From the NCBI GenBank assembly GCA_030428405.1, contig JAUIEH010000146.1, forward strand, positions 1 through 6,878: DNA of 6,878 bases, written 5' to 3'. Both the position numbers and the translations under genes were made by a program. Positions 1 through 5,712 of this stretch are shown piece after piece. Within the stretch, counting starts at the first letter, position 1. Each line of letters begins with the position of its first letter. The DNA comes from Alphaproteobacteria bacterium. GTDB lineage: Bacteria; Pseudomonadota; Alphaproteobacteria; Caulobacterales; Maricaulaceae. The notes below the pieces were generated by a model. It made no database searches. It saw only the letters and a list, made by a program, of their open reading frames with translations, and had not been told where the DNA came from.

Positions 1-135
1 AATGGCTTCGCGCGGATACTCGTGCTTGAAAACGCCAGCGGCGAGAGCGGTCGCATCCCTGCTGCGCGCGCCACATATGATGCGCGCCACAATGTCGTGA
101 TTTTGGACGTCGCAGTGGATCCGTTTTCGTCGTAA
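1..135 (+). CDS. 3' end of an unrecognised protein (partial, truncated at the window edge)
   Basis: Frame 1 is open from the first base to a TAA at 133-135 and gives the last 44 residues of a protein ending in ILDVAVDPFSS. The fragment has alternating hydrophobic residues (RILVLENASG, NVVILDVAVDPF) that would suit beta strands. I do not recognise the family. The complementary minus-strand frame is also open over this stretch, so the coding assignment rests only on protein-like composition and the position just before an intergenic region. No terminator follows the stop. Confidence is limited because no start, motif or full domain is visible. Confidence 0.4.
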   Translation, partial: NGFARILVLENASGESGRIPAARATYDARHNVVILDVAVDPFSS

Positions 136-168
136 GAACGGTTTGGCGACGCATCCTGCGAAATTAAT

Positions 169-193
169 GGAACCGCACGATGCGCCGCGCGTT
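169..193 (+). promoter_or_regulatory. Candidate EcfG-type (general stress response) sigma factor promoter
   Basis: GGAAC at 169-173 and CGTT at 190-193 are separated by 16 bases. The known consensus for the alphaproteobacterial PhyR-EcfG general stress sigma factors (SigT in Caulobacter) is GGAAC, 16-17 bases, then cGTT. The element lies in the intergenic region 136-279, with its -10 about 86 bases before the lipoprotein start at 280, which would leave an untranslated leader of roughly 80 bases. The match is seen directly; activity is inferred. Only one window was scanned by eye, so chance occurrence is possible but unlikely at this exact spacing and place. Confidence 0.65.
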
Positions 194-263
194 TCTCCCC
201 ACAGTCGTCGGATAGCGCTCAATCGTTTTCCGCGCGGACGCGTCGACAACAGATTGATAATTC

Positions 264-269
264 AGGAGA
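264..269 (+). promoter_or_regulatory. Ribosome binding site of the glycine-zipper lipoprotein
   Basis: AGGAGA lies 10 bases before the ATG at 280. It supports that start, which also places the lipobox cysteine at residue 17. Confidence 0.8.
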
Positions 270-279
270 CATACGCATC

Positions 280-627
280 ATGTTTCGCATTCTGACCGTT
301 TCCGCCGCCGCTCTCACCATGGCGGCCTGTTCTTCCAGCGGCCTGCCGGAGCGCAACGCCGTCATCGGCGGCGCCCTGGGCGCGGCCGCAGGAGCTGCAA
401 TCGGCAACAATACGGGCTCAGGCGACGCCGCCACCGGCGCCCTTATCGGCGGCGCTGTCGGCGCTGCGGCCGGCGCCTATACGGGTTGTCAGCAGCAAGG
501 CGGTTGTTTCGTCGGCGGCCGTCGCGTGCAAAGCGAGCTGCAATATGATCAGTATGCGCGCCGCTATTATTATGTCGACCCGCAGACGGGCCGTACATAT
601 TGGCAGAACGGCGAGCCGCGCAGCTAA
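280..627 (+). CDS. Glycine-zipper outer-membrane-type lipoprotein, 115 aa
   Basis: A small exported lipoprotein. Residues 1-16 form a short signal peptide and the lipobox M-A-A-C puts the lipidated cysteine at residue 17. Residues 28-69 hold two glycine-zipper segments (VIGGALGAAAGAAIG and LIGGAVGAAAGAYTG) 27 residues apart. They look like an internal duplication and would form a membrane-associated helical hairpin, as in the YMGG-like / 17 kDa surface antigen group. The tail contains C70 and C76 (CxxxxxC, possibly disulphide-linked) and a Tyr-rich stretch (RRYYYVDPQTGRTYW, residues 94-108). It stands alone: a candidate EcfG promoter precedes it and an intrinsic terminator follows 21 bases after the stop. 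That suggests a monocistronic, stress-induced envelope protein. The family assignment is firm; the exact role in the envelope is not known from sequence. Confidence 0.92.
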   Translation: MFRILTVSAAALTMAACSSSGLPERNAVIGGALGAAAGAAIGNNTGSGDAATGALIGGAVGAAAGAYTGCQQQGGCFVGGRRVQSELQYDQYARRYYYVDPQTGRTYWQNGEPRS

Positions 628-648
628 CCCACGGCGAGCGAATTATAG

Positions 649-679
649 AAAAGGGCGGCGCCAAGCGCCGCCCTTTTTT
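649..679 (+). terminator. Rho-independent terminator of the lipoprotein gene
   Basis: Perfect 9-bp stem GGGCGGCGC (653-661) / GCGCCGCCC (665-673) with a CAA loop, followed by six T (674-679). It is preceded by four A (649-652) that can extend the stem and might let it work weakly in the other direction too. It lies 21 bases after the lipoprotein stop and insulates it from the receiver gene downstream. Confidence 0.93.
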
Positions 680-826
680 GTGCACGAATGATTGGCCAAC
701 TCGGTTGCAACTCGCGCTGCGCTCAACGCGTGCGCTTGCGTTGCGGGGTTTAGGTTTCTTTGACGTCTGGGGACCTAGTCTGGTCATCGGCTGCGTCGCG
801 TTCCGAAAGCCCGTCGCCGCACGCTC

Positions 827-832
827 AAGGGA
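827..832 (+). promoter_or_regulatory. Ribosome binding site deciding the receiver start at 838
   Basis: AAGGGA ends five bases before the ATG at 838. An in-frame ATG at 760 has no comparable site and would add 26 residues with no receiver-like content, so 838 is preferred. Confidence 0.7.
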
Positions 833-837
833 AATTC

Positions 838-1293
838 ATGTTCGAAGCCGCCGGGCTGACCGACAAACTTCACGCCATTCTCGCGCAGACAAGCGTGCTC
901 GTCGTTGAGCGAGACGCAGCTGCGCGCACGATGTATTGCGAACTTGTGCGCTCGTGCGGCGTGAAAGACGTCCAGATCGCCGGCTCCCATGAAGAAGCGA
1001 ACGAACTGCTGGCCAGATATGAAATCGACGTCGTCGTGATCGACATCACCGACGAGAGCGATAGCGATATTGCGTTTCTGCGCGCGTTGCGCGCTCACAA
1101 CATGCTTCGCATTCGGTCGCTCGGCGTGACGGCGTTGAGCGCGGATAAGCGCTCGGGACACGTGCGGCGCATCATTGACGCCGGCGTGGACTATTACGTC
1201 GTCAAACCGGCGAGCCGCTCAGACTTCGCCAAACGCATCGCGCTCGCCTCCCGGTGCGCCGAAGAACGCCGCGCGGATGTCTGGGAAATATAG
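838..1293 (+). CDS. Stand-alone response regulator receiver protein with atypical acidic pocket, 151 aa
   Basis: A single receiver (CheY-like) domain spans residues about 18-137; no DNA-binding or enzymatic output domain follows, so it would act by protein contact or as a phosphate relay. Visible landmarks are the beta1 segment SVLVVERD, the likely phosphoacceptor D69 in VVVIDI, T98 in GVTAL, the switch tyrosine Y120 and K123-P124 in YYVVKP. Two features are unusual. The acidic pair that binds magnesium is Glu24-Arg25 instead of two acidic residues. The loop after D69 is acidic (TDESDSD) and lacks the usual Pro and Gly. The protein may therefore be poorly phosphorylated or work independently of phosphorylation. 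No partner histidine kinase lies in the window. A short N-terminal helix (residues 1-17) precedes the domain. Family assignment is strong; signalling pathway unknown. Confidence 0.9.
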   Translation: MFEAAGLTDKLHAILAQTSVLVVERDAAARTMYCELVRSCGVKDVQIAGSHEEANELLARYEIDVVVIDITDESDSDIAFLRALRAHNMLRIRSLGVTALSADKRSGHVRRIIDAGVDYYVVKPASRSDFAKRIALASRCAEERRADVWEI

Positions 1294-1388
1294 CGCTCAG
1301 AGACTCCCAGGCTTGACCGCGAGAGCTATTGGCTCAATTCCACTCCCTAGTTTGTGAAGCCGGAACGGTCCGCGAGCAGGGCGAAGCT

Positions 1389-1718
1389 ATGGCGCGCGTC
1401 ATTTTTGAAGTTTGGGTGAGAGACGCCTCGGATGCGCCTGCGTTCGATTGCCTGCGCGCCGGTCCCGGCGGCGATGAGGCTCGACAGGCTCTGAAGCAGT
1501 CCTGCCCGTCAGCCGAGCTGAGCTGGATGCTGGCGGCCGATTCCCGGTTTGACGCCCTCAATTATTGCGCTTCCGCCCTTCTTGGCCGCGCGCATGAGAG
1601 CGATGACGAGGCCGAGCGCGCGCCACAACCGGACGTTTGGGCTCAAGACCAACGGCGCTGGTTCGAGCTGCAAGGCCTAAGACCAGCTCCGCTGTTTGAA
1701 TCGGTCCCGAATCAGTGA
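1389..1718 (+). CDS. Small hypothetical protein, 109 aa
   Basis: I do not recognise this protein. The chosen ATG at 1389 follows an AGGG (1378-1381) at seven bases' spacing. A TTG at 1329 in the same frame would add 20 residues but has no clear ribosome binding site. The product starts MARVIFEVWVRD, has no signal peptide or membrane segment, and is a mixed, rather acidic soluble protein with two cysteines in the first half, a DALNYCASALLG helix-like segment near the middle and a Trp-containing C-terminal part (DVWAQDQRRWFELQGL). It lies 95 bases after the receiver gene on the same strand with no terminator between, so co-transcription is possible. Its 3' end overlaps the 3' end of the convergent Cys-rich gene by seven bases. 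It could be a spurious reading frame, hence the moderate confidence. Confidence 0.55.
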   Translation: MARVIFEVWVRDASDAPAFDCLRAGPGGDEARQALKQSCPSAELSWMLAADSRFDALNYCASALLGRAHESDDEAERAPQPDVWAQDQRRWFELQGLRPAPLFESVPNQ

Positions 1719-2137
1719 TCGCGCCTGCGCCGCGCTAAGCCGCGACTGCGTGGCGCCGCCTGGCTGCGTGCGCCTTCTGAGCCGCCGCTGCGCGCTTCTG
1801 CGGGTTCGTCGTTGCGCAAGCTGTGAGGTCGGGCCGAATCGAGCGCGCCGCCATCAATGCAGTCGCCGCCTGCGCGGCAGCAGCGCCATCGCGCATCGGC
1901 CGTACAAGACAATTCGCCGTCGCTGGCGAGGCAATAAGCGCGGCTGACGACATCGACGCGATTCCATTCGGAGAGCGTGCAGACCCGTTCTTGCCGCACC
2001 TCGCTTTGAGCGCCGCGCTCCGAACGATCCGCCCATGCCGGCCCGCTGAGGAGGCCGGCTACGAATAGCGCCGCCGCAACGGCGTGCGCGCGTTGTGAAC
2101 GATGGACGCACTTCAACGCTCGAGCATCGGTCGACAT
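1712..2137 (-). CDS. Secreted six-cysteine protein, paralogue A, 141 aa
   Basis: The start at 2137 is preceded by GGAGG (2146-2142) and gives an N-terminal signal peptide with hydrophobic core AVAAALFVAGLL and probable cleavage after A36 (GPAWA, then DRSE). The mature part has C53, C69, C78, C86, C87 and C93, that is C-x15-C-x8-C-x7-CC-x5-C. The same pattern, with about 14 of 41 identities across the cysteine core (CT, E, D, S-x-GEL, W-x-CC), is found in the protein at 5713-6306. The C-terminal 45 residues are rich in Ser, Gly, Ala and Arg and end in GLARRRRDH, so they are probably disordered. The even number of cysteines and the export signal suggest a disulphide-bonded periplasmic or extracellular domain. 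No named family is recognised. The gene is divergent from the TPR-CHAT gene across a 257-base intergenic region. The frame is open upstream to 2230, but those residues carry no signal. Confidence 0.82.
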   Translation of the reverse strand: MSTDARALKCVHRSQRAHAVAAALFVAGLLSGPAWADRSERGAQSEVRQERVCTLSEWNRVDVVSRAYCLASDGELSCTADARWRCCRAGGDCIDGGALDSARPHSLRNDEPAEARSGGSEGARSQAAPRSRGLARRRRDH

Positions 2138-2141
2138 GACG

Positions 2142-2146
2142 CCTCC
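2142..2146 (-). promoter_or_regulatory. Ribosome binding site deciding the start of Cys-rich paralogue A
   Basis: On the minus strand, GGAGG stands four bases before the ATG at 2137. This fixes a start that places the signal peptide at the N terminus, against an upstream in-frame ATG at 2230 that would bury it. Confidence 0.7.
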
Positions 2147-2197
2147 GCAGGTTTTCAGGCTGGCATCCTGCCCCTCGCCGCGCGCGCTCGCCTGATG

Positions 2198-2228
2198 GGG
2201 AGGCGATGGTTTTCGAACTTCGCCTCCC
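2198..2228. repeat. Perfect 9-bp inverted repeat in the divergent intergenic region
   Basis: GGGAGGCGA (2198-2206) and TCGCCTCCC (2220-2228) are perfect reverse complements around 13 bases. Inside them GTT (2209-2211) and AAC (2216-2218) can close a TTCG tetraloop. No T-run follows on either strand, so it is not a standard terminator. It sits between the divergent Cys-rich A and TPR-CHAT genes and could be an operator or a leader-RNA hairpin. In a minus-strand leader RNA its 3' arm could alternatively pair over seven bases with the GGAGGCG at 2146-2140 that contains the Cys-rich A ribosome binding site. The repeat is directly visible; its role is inferred. Confidence 0.5.
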
Positions 2229-2384
2229 ACGCTACTGCGTTGTAATACCGGTGCGTTTTTGTATTCGGGCTGCAGCGGAGATTTCCGTCAGGTCTTTTTG
2301 GACGCCAGGCTTTACGCAAATGAGCGGCGCGCCAGAATCAGGCGCACCGGTTCTGCTGCGCAGACATGGCAGTTGCGTTGAATT

Positions 2385-2389
2385 GGAGA
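2385..2389 (+). promoter_or_regulatory. Ribosome binding site deciding the TPR-CHAT start at 2395
   Basis: GGAGA ends five bases before the ATG at 2395. In-frame ATGs at 2206 and 2320 would extend the protein by 63 and 25 residues, but they lack such a site and would displace the signal peptide from the N terminus. Confidence 0.75.
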
Positions 2390-2394
2390 CATCG

Positions 2395-5300
2395 ATGCGG
2401 CCTGCAGCCATTTTCTGCTTGTGCGTCTGCCTGTGCGCGAGCGCTGGGGTGAGCCCGCTTGCCCCGACCGCGAGCGCGCAGGCGCCGTCGGTCGGCCGGC
2501 AATTGATCGAGGCAGTCTCCACCTCAAATGAGCACTACGCCGCCGGGCGCTACGCGGAAGCCGAGCCTCATGCCAGGCGCGCGGTCGAACTCGGCCGTCA
2601 GGCGCTTCGCCCGAACGACTATCAGCTCTCCCTCATCCTTCATCGCCTTGGCGCCATACTCGAAGCGCAAGGACGTTTTCGCGAGGCCGAGCCGCTTTAT
2701 CTCGAAGCCCTGCAGATCGGTGAAGCCGCTCATGGCCCGCAAAGCCCGGAGCTCATCGCGCAATTCGAAACGCTGTCTGATCTCTATTATCGTCGAGGCC
2801 GCCACGCCGAAGCCGCCACCTATCTAGAACGGGTTCTCGCCGCCGGCGCCTCCGATCCGTCAATCAGCGACGATGACCGCGCCACCACGCTGAACAATCT
2901 CGGCCTTGTCTATCGCGAGACCGCCCGGTTCGACGACGCGGAACGTCGCCTCGTCGAGGCGGGCGAGATATTCGAGCGGCTTTACGGCGGCGATCATCCT
3001 TCGCTCGCCTCAGTGCTCAACAATCTGGGACTCGTCTATCGCTCGCGGGGGCGTTATGGCGCTGCGGAAACCGTTTACGAGCGCGCGCTCGACATCCGAG
3101 AGCGGGCATTGGGCGAGAACCACCCCAACACGGCGCAATCGCTCGCCAATCTCGCGGTCGTCAGACAGGCGCAAGGGCGCTTTGATGAGGCTGAAGACCT
3201 TCTCTCGCGCTCGCTCGCCATCCGCGAAATCGTGCTGGGTCCGGACCATCCGGACACTTCGGAATCGATCGGCAGTCTAGGCAGGCTCTATCTTGAGACC
3301 GGACGCTTCAGCCTGGCCGAACCGCTCCTGCGCCGTGCGATTGAGGTGCGCGAGCGCGCGCTCGGTCCCGATCATCCCGATGTCATCGTCGCGCAGGGCA
3401 ATCTCGCCGCAGCGCTGCATGAGCGCGGCGCGCATGAGGAAGCCGTCGCGCTCTATGAGCGCGTACGCGCAGCCTCCCTGCGCGTCCATGGTGAAGCGCA
3501 TCCTGAATATGCGCGTATCCTGACTAATCTCGCCGTAGCGCTGGTCGATTCCGGACGCTACGAGGACGCGATCTCATATGCGCGGCGCAGCGTTGAGATC
3601 CGCGAGGCCTTATACGGACCTGTTCATTTCGACACGGCCTCCAGCCTCCATACCCTCGCCGGCATTTACCGCGCGCAGGATCAGTTCGCCCCGGCCGAGG
3701 CGCTCTATCAGCGCGCCTCCATGATCTGGCGCTCCAATCTGGGCGATCAGCATCCAAGCGCGATCATGAGCCTGAACGACCTCGCCTCCCTGGCCTGGGC
3801 GCAGAATCGGTTCGCCGAGGCTGAAAGCCTGTCGCGCAGCGCTGCGACGGCGGCGCGCGCGCGTCTTGAGAGCGGGCTGGGCCTCACCGATGGGGAGCTA
3901 TCGGGGAATGCGGGCGGTTTGCGCGCTCAAGAGGAGTCCGTGTTCGAAACATATTTGACGTTCGCAGCGGATGCGCAGGCCGACGGTGCTGAGCTCGACC
4001 TAGAATTCGTCTTCGCCGCCATGCAGTCTGCGCGCAACACGCGCGCCGGACGCGCCGTTCGCCGCGCCGGCGCACGGGCCGCTGCGCCCGACGCCGCTGC
4101 AGCCGAGCTTGCACGCCAGAGACAGGACGCCATCGACCGCATCGAAGCGTTGGAATTTCAACTCGTCACGGCGTCCAGCGAAGGCGACATTCTGACGGCT
4201 GACGAATTGCGTGCGCAACTGGAAGCGGAACACGCCGCCGCAGAGGCTTCCTATGCTCAATTGACCCAGCGCTTTCCCGACTATGCGCGCCTGACCGCGC
4301 CACGCATCGTGGACATCGCCGAGATGCAGGCTCTGCTTGCAGAGGACGAAGCGGTCATCATCTTCGTGGCCGCCGCCGGCGACCTCGCAATCTTCGCGCT
4401 GAGGCATGACCGCGCCGTCTTCTCGACTGCGCCGGAAAGCGCTGCGCGGCTCGAGGCGCGCGTACGGACGCTGCGCGTTTCACTCGATCCATCCGGCGCA
4501 GCCAGCGCAAGCGAATTGCCGGTGTTCGACATTCAGGACGCCTATCGCATGTATCGCGCATTGTTCGATGAGGTCGCAGGCGCGCTCGACGGCGTTTCCC
4601 ATCTCACAGTCATCGCGGACGGTCCGCTCGAAAGCCTGCCGTTCCACGTCCTGCTCACCGAACCGCCAGACCCGGAACTGTCAGGCGAAGAGGCCTATCG
4701 CGCCGCCTCCTGGCTGAGCAACGCTTACGCCATCACTCATGCGCCAAGCGTGGCGACACTCGCAGCGCTGCGCAGCGGCGGCGCGCCCGCTGACGGCGCG
4801 ACGGCGTTTATCGGATTTGCGGACCCGGCGATCGGCGTGTCCGGCGGCTCATTATCGGCTTCGTCGGATATCGACGACTTCCTCCTGATGAACGGGCGCT
4901 ACGATCTCGCCTCGATCTGCGCGTTGCGCCCCGCCCCTCAGACACGCGCTATGGCGCTGTCCATGGCTGAAGCGCTCGGCGCCGGCGAAGACGCCGTAAT
5001 CGCCGGGCGCGACGCTAATGAGGCGCGCCTGCGCGCGCTGAGCGAAAGCGGTGAACTCGCCGCTGCACGCGTCATTGCGTTTTCCACACACGGCCTCGTC
5101 GCAGGAGAGGCGCCGCCGGGTTCCGTCGCAGAACCGGCGCTGGTGCTGACGCCGGACTGGAATTGCGAAGGCGAAGCGCCTGCGCGCCACGACGCCGCTG
5201 GCGACGGTCTATTGACCGCCTCTGAAGTGGCGACGCTCGCGCTCAGCGCCGACTGGGTGTTGCTCACGGCCTGCAACACCGCCGCCTCGGACGGACGCCC

Positions 5301-5544
5301 AAATGCCGAACCCCTGTCCGGACTGGCGCGCGCCTTTTTCTATGCCGGCGCGCGCGCGCTGTTGGTCTCACACTGGCCGGCGGATGCGGGCGCCACGCAG
5401 ATCCTGGTCGAGCACCTGTTCGATCCGGAGCTGCGCGAGCTAGCCCGCGCTGAACGCCTGTCGCGAGCGATGAGCGAGACCCGCGCTCAGGAGGGCTACG
5501 CCCACCCGGCGCTATGGGCGCCTTTTGTGGTCGTCGGCGGCTGA
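2395..5544 (+). CDS. Exported TPR-CHAT protein (caspase-like protease with TPR sensor), 1049 aa
   Basis: A predicted periplasmic or secreted cysteine protease of the CHAT (caspase HetF associated with TPRs) family. Residues 1-30 form a signal peptide with an unusual core of alternating cysteines (FCLCVCLC) and likely cleavage after ASAQA. Residues about 44-492 are some eleven tetratricopeptide repeats of 42-residue period, kinesin-light-chain type, with the recurring pattern NLG.vY...GR...AE.ly.RAl.ire..lG.dHP. Residues about 568-632 are a charged, probably coiled-coil linker. The CHAT region covers about 633-1049, with its core from about 723 (IADGPLESLPFHVLL). The catalytic pair is H899 in FSTHGL and C960 in LLTACNTA, followed by the family motif LSGLARAFFYAGARALLVSHW. 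GLLTASEV precedes the cysteine as expected. All key residues are intact. TPRs normally bind a partner or substrate and CHAT normally cleaves a protein; neither target is identified here. Flanked by paralogous Cys-rich secreted proteins. Confidence 0.97.
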   Translation: MRPAAIFCLCVCLCASAGVSPLAPTASAQAPSVGRQLIEAVSTSNEHYAAGRYAEAEPHARRAVELGRQALRPNDYQLSLILHRLGAILEAQGRFREAEPLYLEALQIGEAAHGPQSPELIAQFETLSDLYYRRGRHAEAATYLERVLAAGASDPSISDDDRATTLNNLGLVYRETARFDDAERRLVEAGEIFERLYGGDHPSLASVLNNLGLVYRSRGRYGAAETVYERALDIRERALGENHPNTAQSLANLAVVRQAQGRFDEAEDLLSRSLAIREIVLGPDHPDTSESIGSLGRLYLETGRFSLAEPLLRRAIEVRERALGPDHPDVIVAQGNLAAALHERGAHEEAVALYERVRAASLRVHGEAHPEYARILTNLAVALVDSGRYEDAISYARRSVEIREALYGPVHFDTASSLHTLAGIYRAQDQFAPAEALYQRASMIWRSNLGDQHPSAIMSLNDLASLAWAQNRFAEAESLSRSAATAARARLESGLGLTDGELSGNAGGLRAQEESVFETYLTFAADAQADGAELDLEFVFAAMQSARNTRAGRAVRRAGARAAAPDAAAAELARQRQDAIDRIEALEFQLVTASSEGDILTADELRAQLEAEHAAAEASYAQLTQRFPDYARLTAPRIVDIAEMQALLAEDEAVIIFVAAAGDLAIFALRHDRAVFSTAPESAARLEARVRTLRVSLDPSGAASASELPVFDIQDAYRMYRALFDEVAGALDGVSHLTVIADGPLESLPFHVLLTEPPDPELSGEEAYRAASWLSNAYAITHAPSVATLAALRSGGAPADGATAFIGFADPAIGVSGGSLSASSDIDDFLLMNGRYDLASICALRPAPQTRAMALSMAEALGAGEDAVIAGRDANEARLRALSESGELAAARVIAFSTHGLVAGEAPPGSVAEPALVLTPDWNCEGEAPARHDAAGDGLLTASEVATLALSADWVLLTACNTAASDGRPNAEPLSGLARAFFYAGARALLVSHWPADAGATQILVEHLFDPELRELARAERLSRAMSETRAQEGYAHPALWAPFVVVGG

Positions 5545-5580
5545 GACGCGCGCAAAAAAGCTGACGAAAACCTCCGGCCG

Positions 5581-5600
5581 AATATTTTGCTATATTTTTT
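5581..5600 (+). promoter_or_regulatory. AT-rich tract with a -10-like element before Cys-rich paralogue B
   Basis: A strikingly A+T-rich 20-base tract in an otherwise GC-rich window contains TATATT (5591-5596) and a six-T run (5595-5600). It could be a promoter core for the gene at 5713, but no convincing -35 sits 16-18 bases upstream. A weak GCAAAA (5552-5557) / TTTTGC (5585-5590) inverted repeat before the T-run would alternatively allow a poor terminator for the TPR-CHAT gene. The tract is real; its assignment is uncertain. Confidence 0.3.
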
Positions 5601-5712
5601 CGTGCGTTAGAGGCTCAGAAATCATCCTGCATTCATCCGCGAAGCGTCAGGTTCAAGCCGCCTGGGACGGGCAGTTTGATCGGCGTCAGTCATCCAACGC
5701 GGAGTAATTCCA

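Noticed and set aside
724..743. CAACGC / GCGTTG inverted repeat before the receiver gene as an operator
   Set aside because: Six base pairs only, not symmetric in its centre and not repeated elsewhere in the window.
760..788. TTGACG at 760-765 as a -35 for the receiver gene
   Set aside because: No acceptable -10 hexamer lies 16-18 bases downstream.
760..837. Upstream ATG at 760 as the start of the receiver protein
   Set aside because: It adds 26 residues without receiver-like content and lacks a ribosome binding site, while 838 has AAGGGA at five bases.
2206..2394. Longer TPR-CHAT start at 2206 or 2320
   Set aside because: The extension would bury a good signal peptide, runs through the inverted repeat at 2198-2228, and has no ribosome binding site comparable to that at 2385-2389.
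2524..3870. Recent tandem DNA duplication within the TPR region
   Set aside because: The 42-residue repeats are conserved at the protein level but clearly diverged in DNA, apart from short NNLGLVYR-coding matches, so this is an ordinary ancient repeat array.
2395..5544. A type III-E CRISPR (craspase) or bacterial gasdermin defence locus
   Set aside because: The window has no CRISPR repeats, Cas7-11-like protein or gasdermin-like gene, and the protease is predicted to be exported, unlike those cytoplasmic systems.
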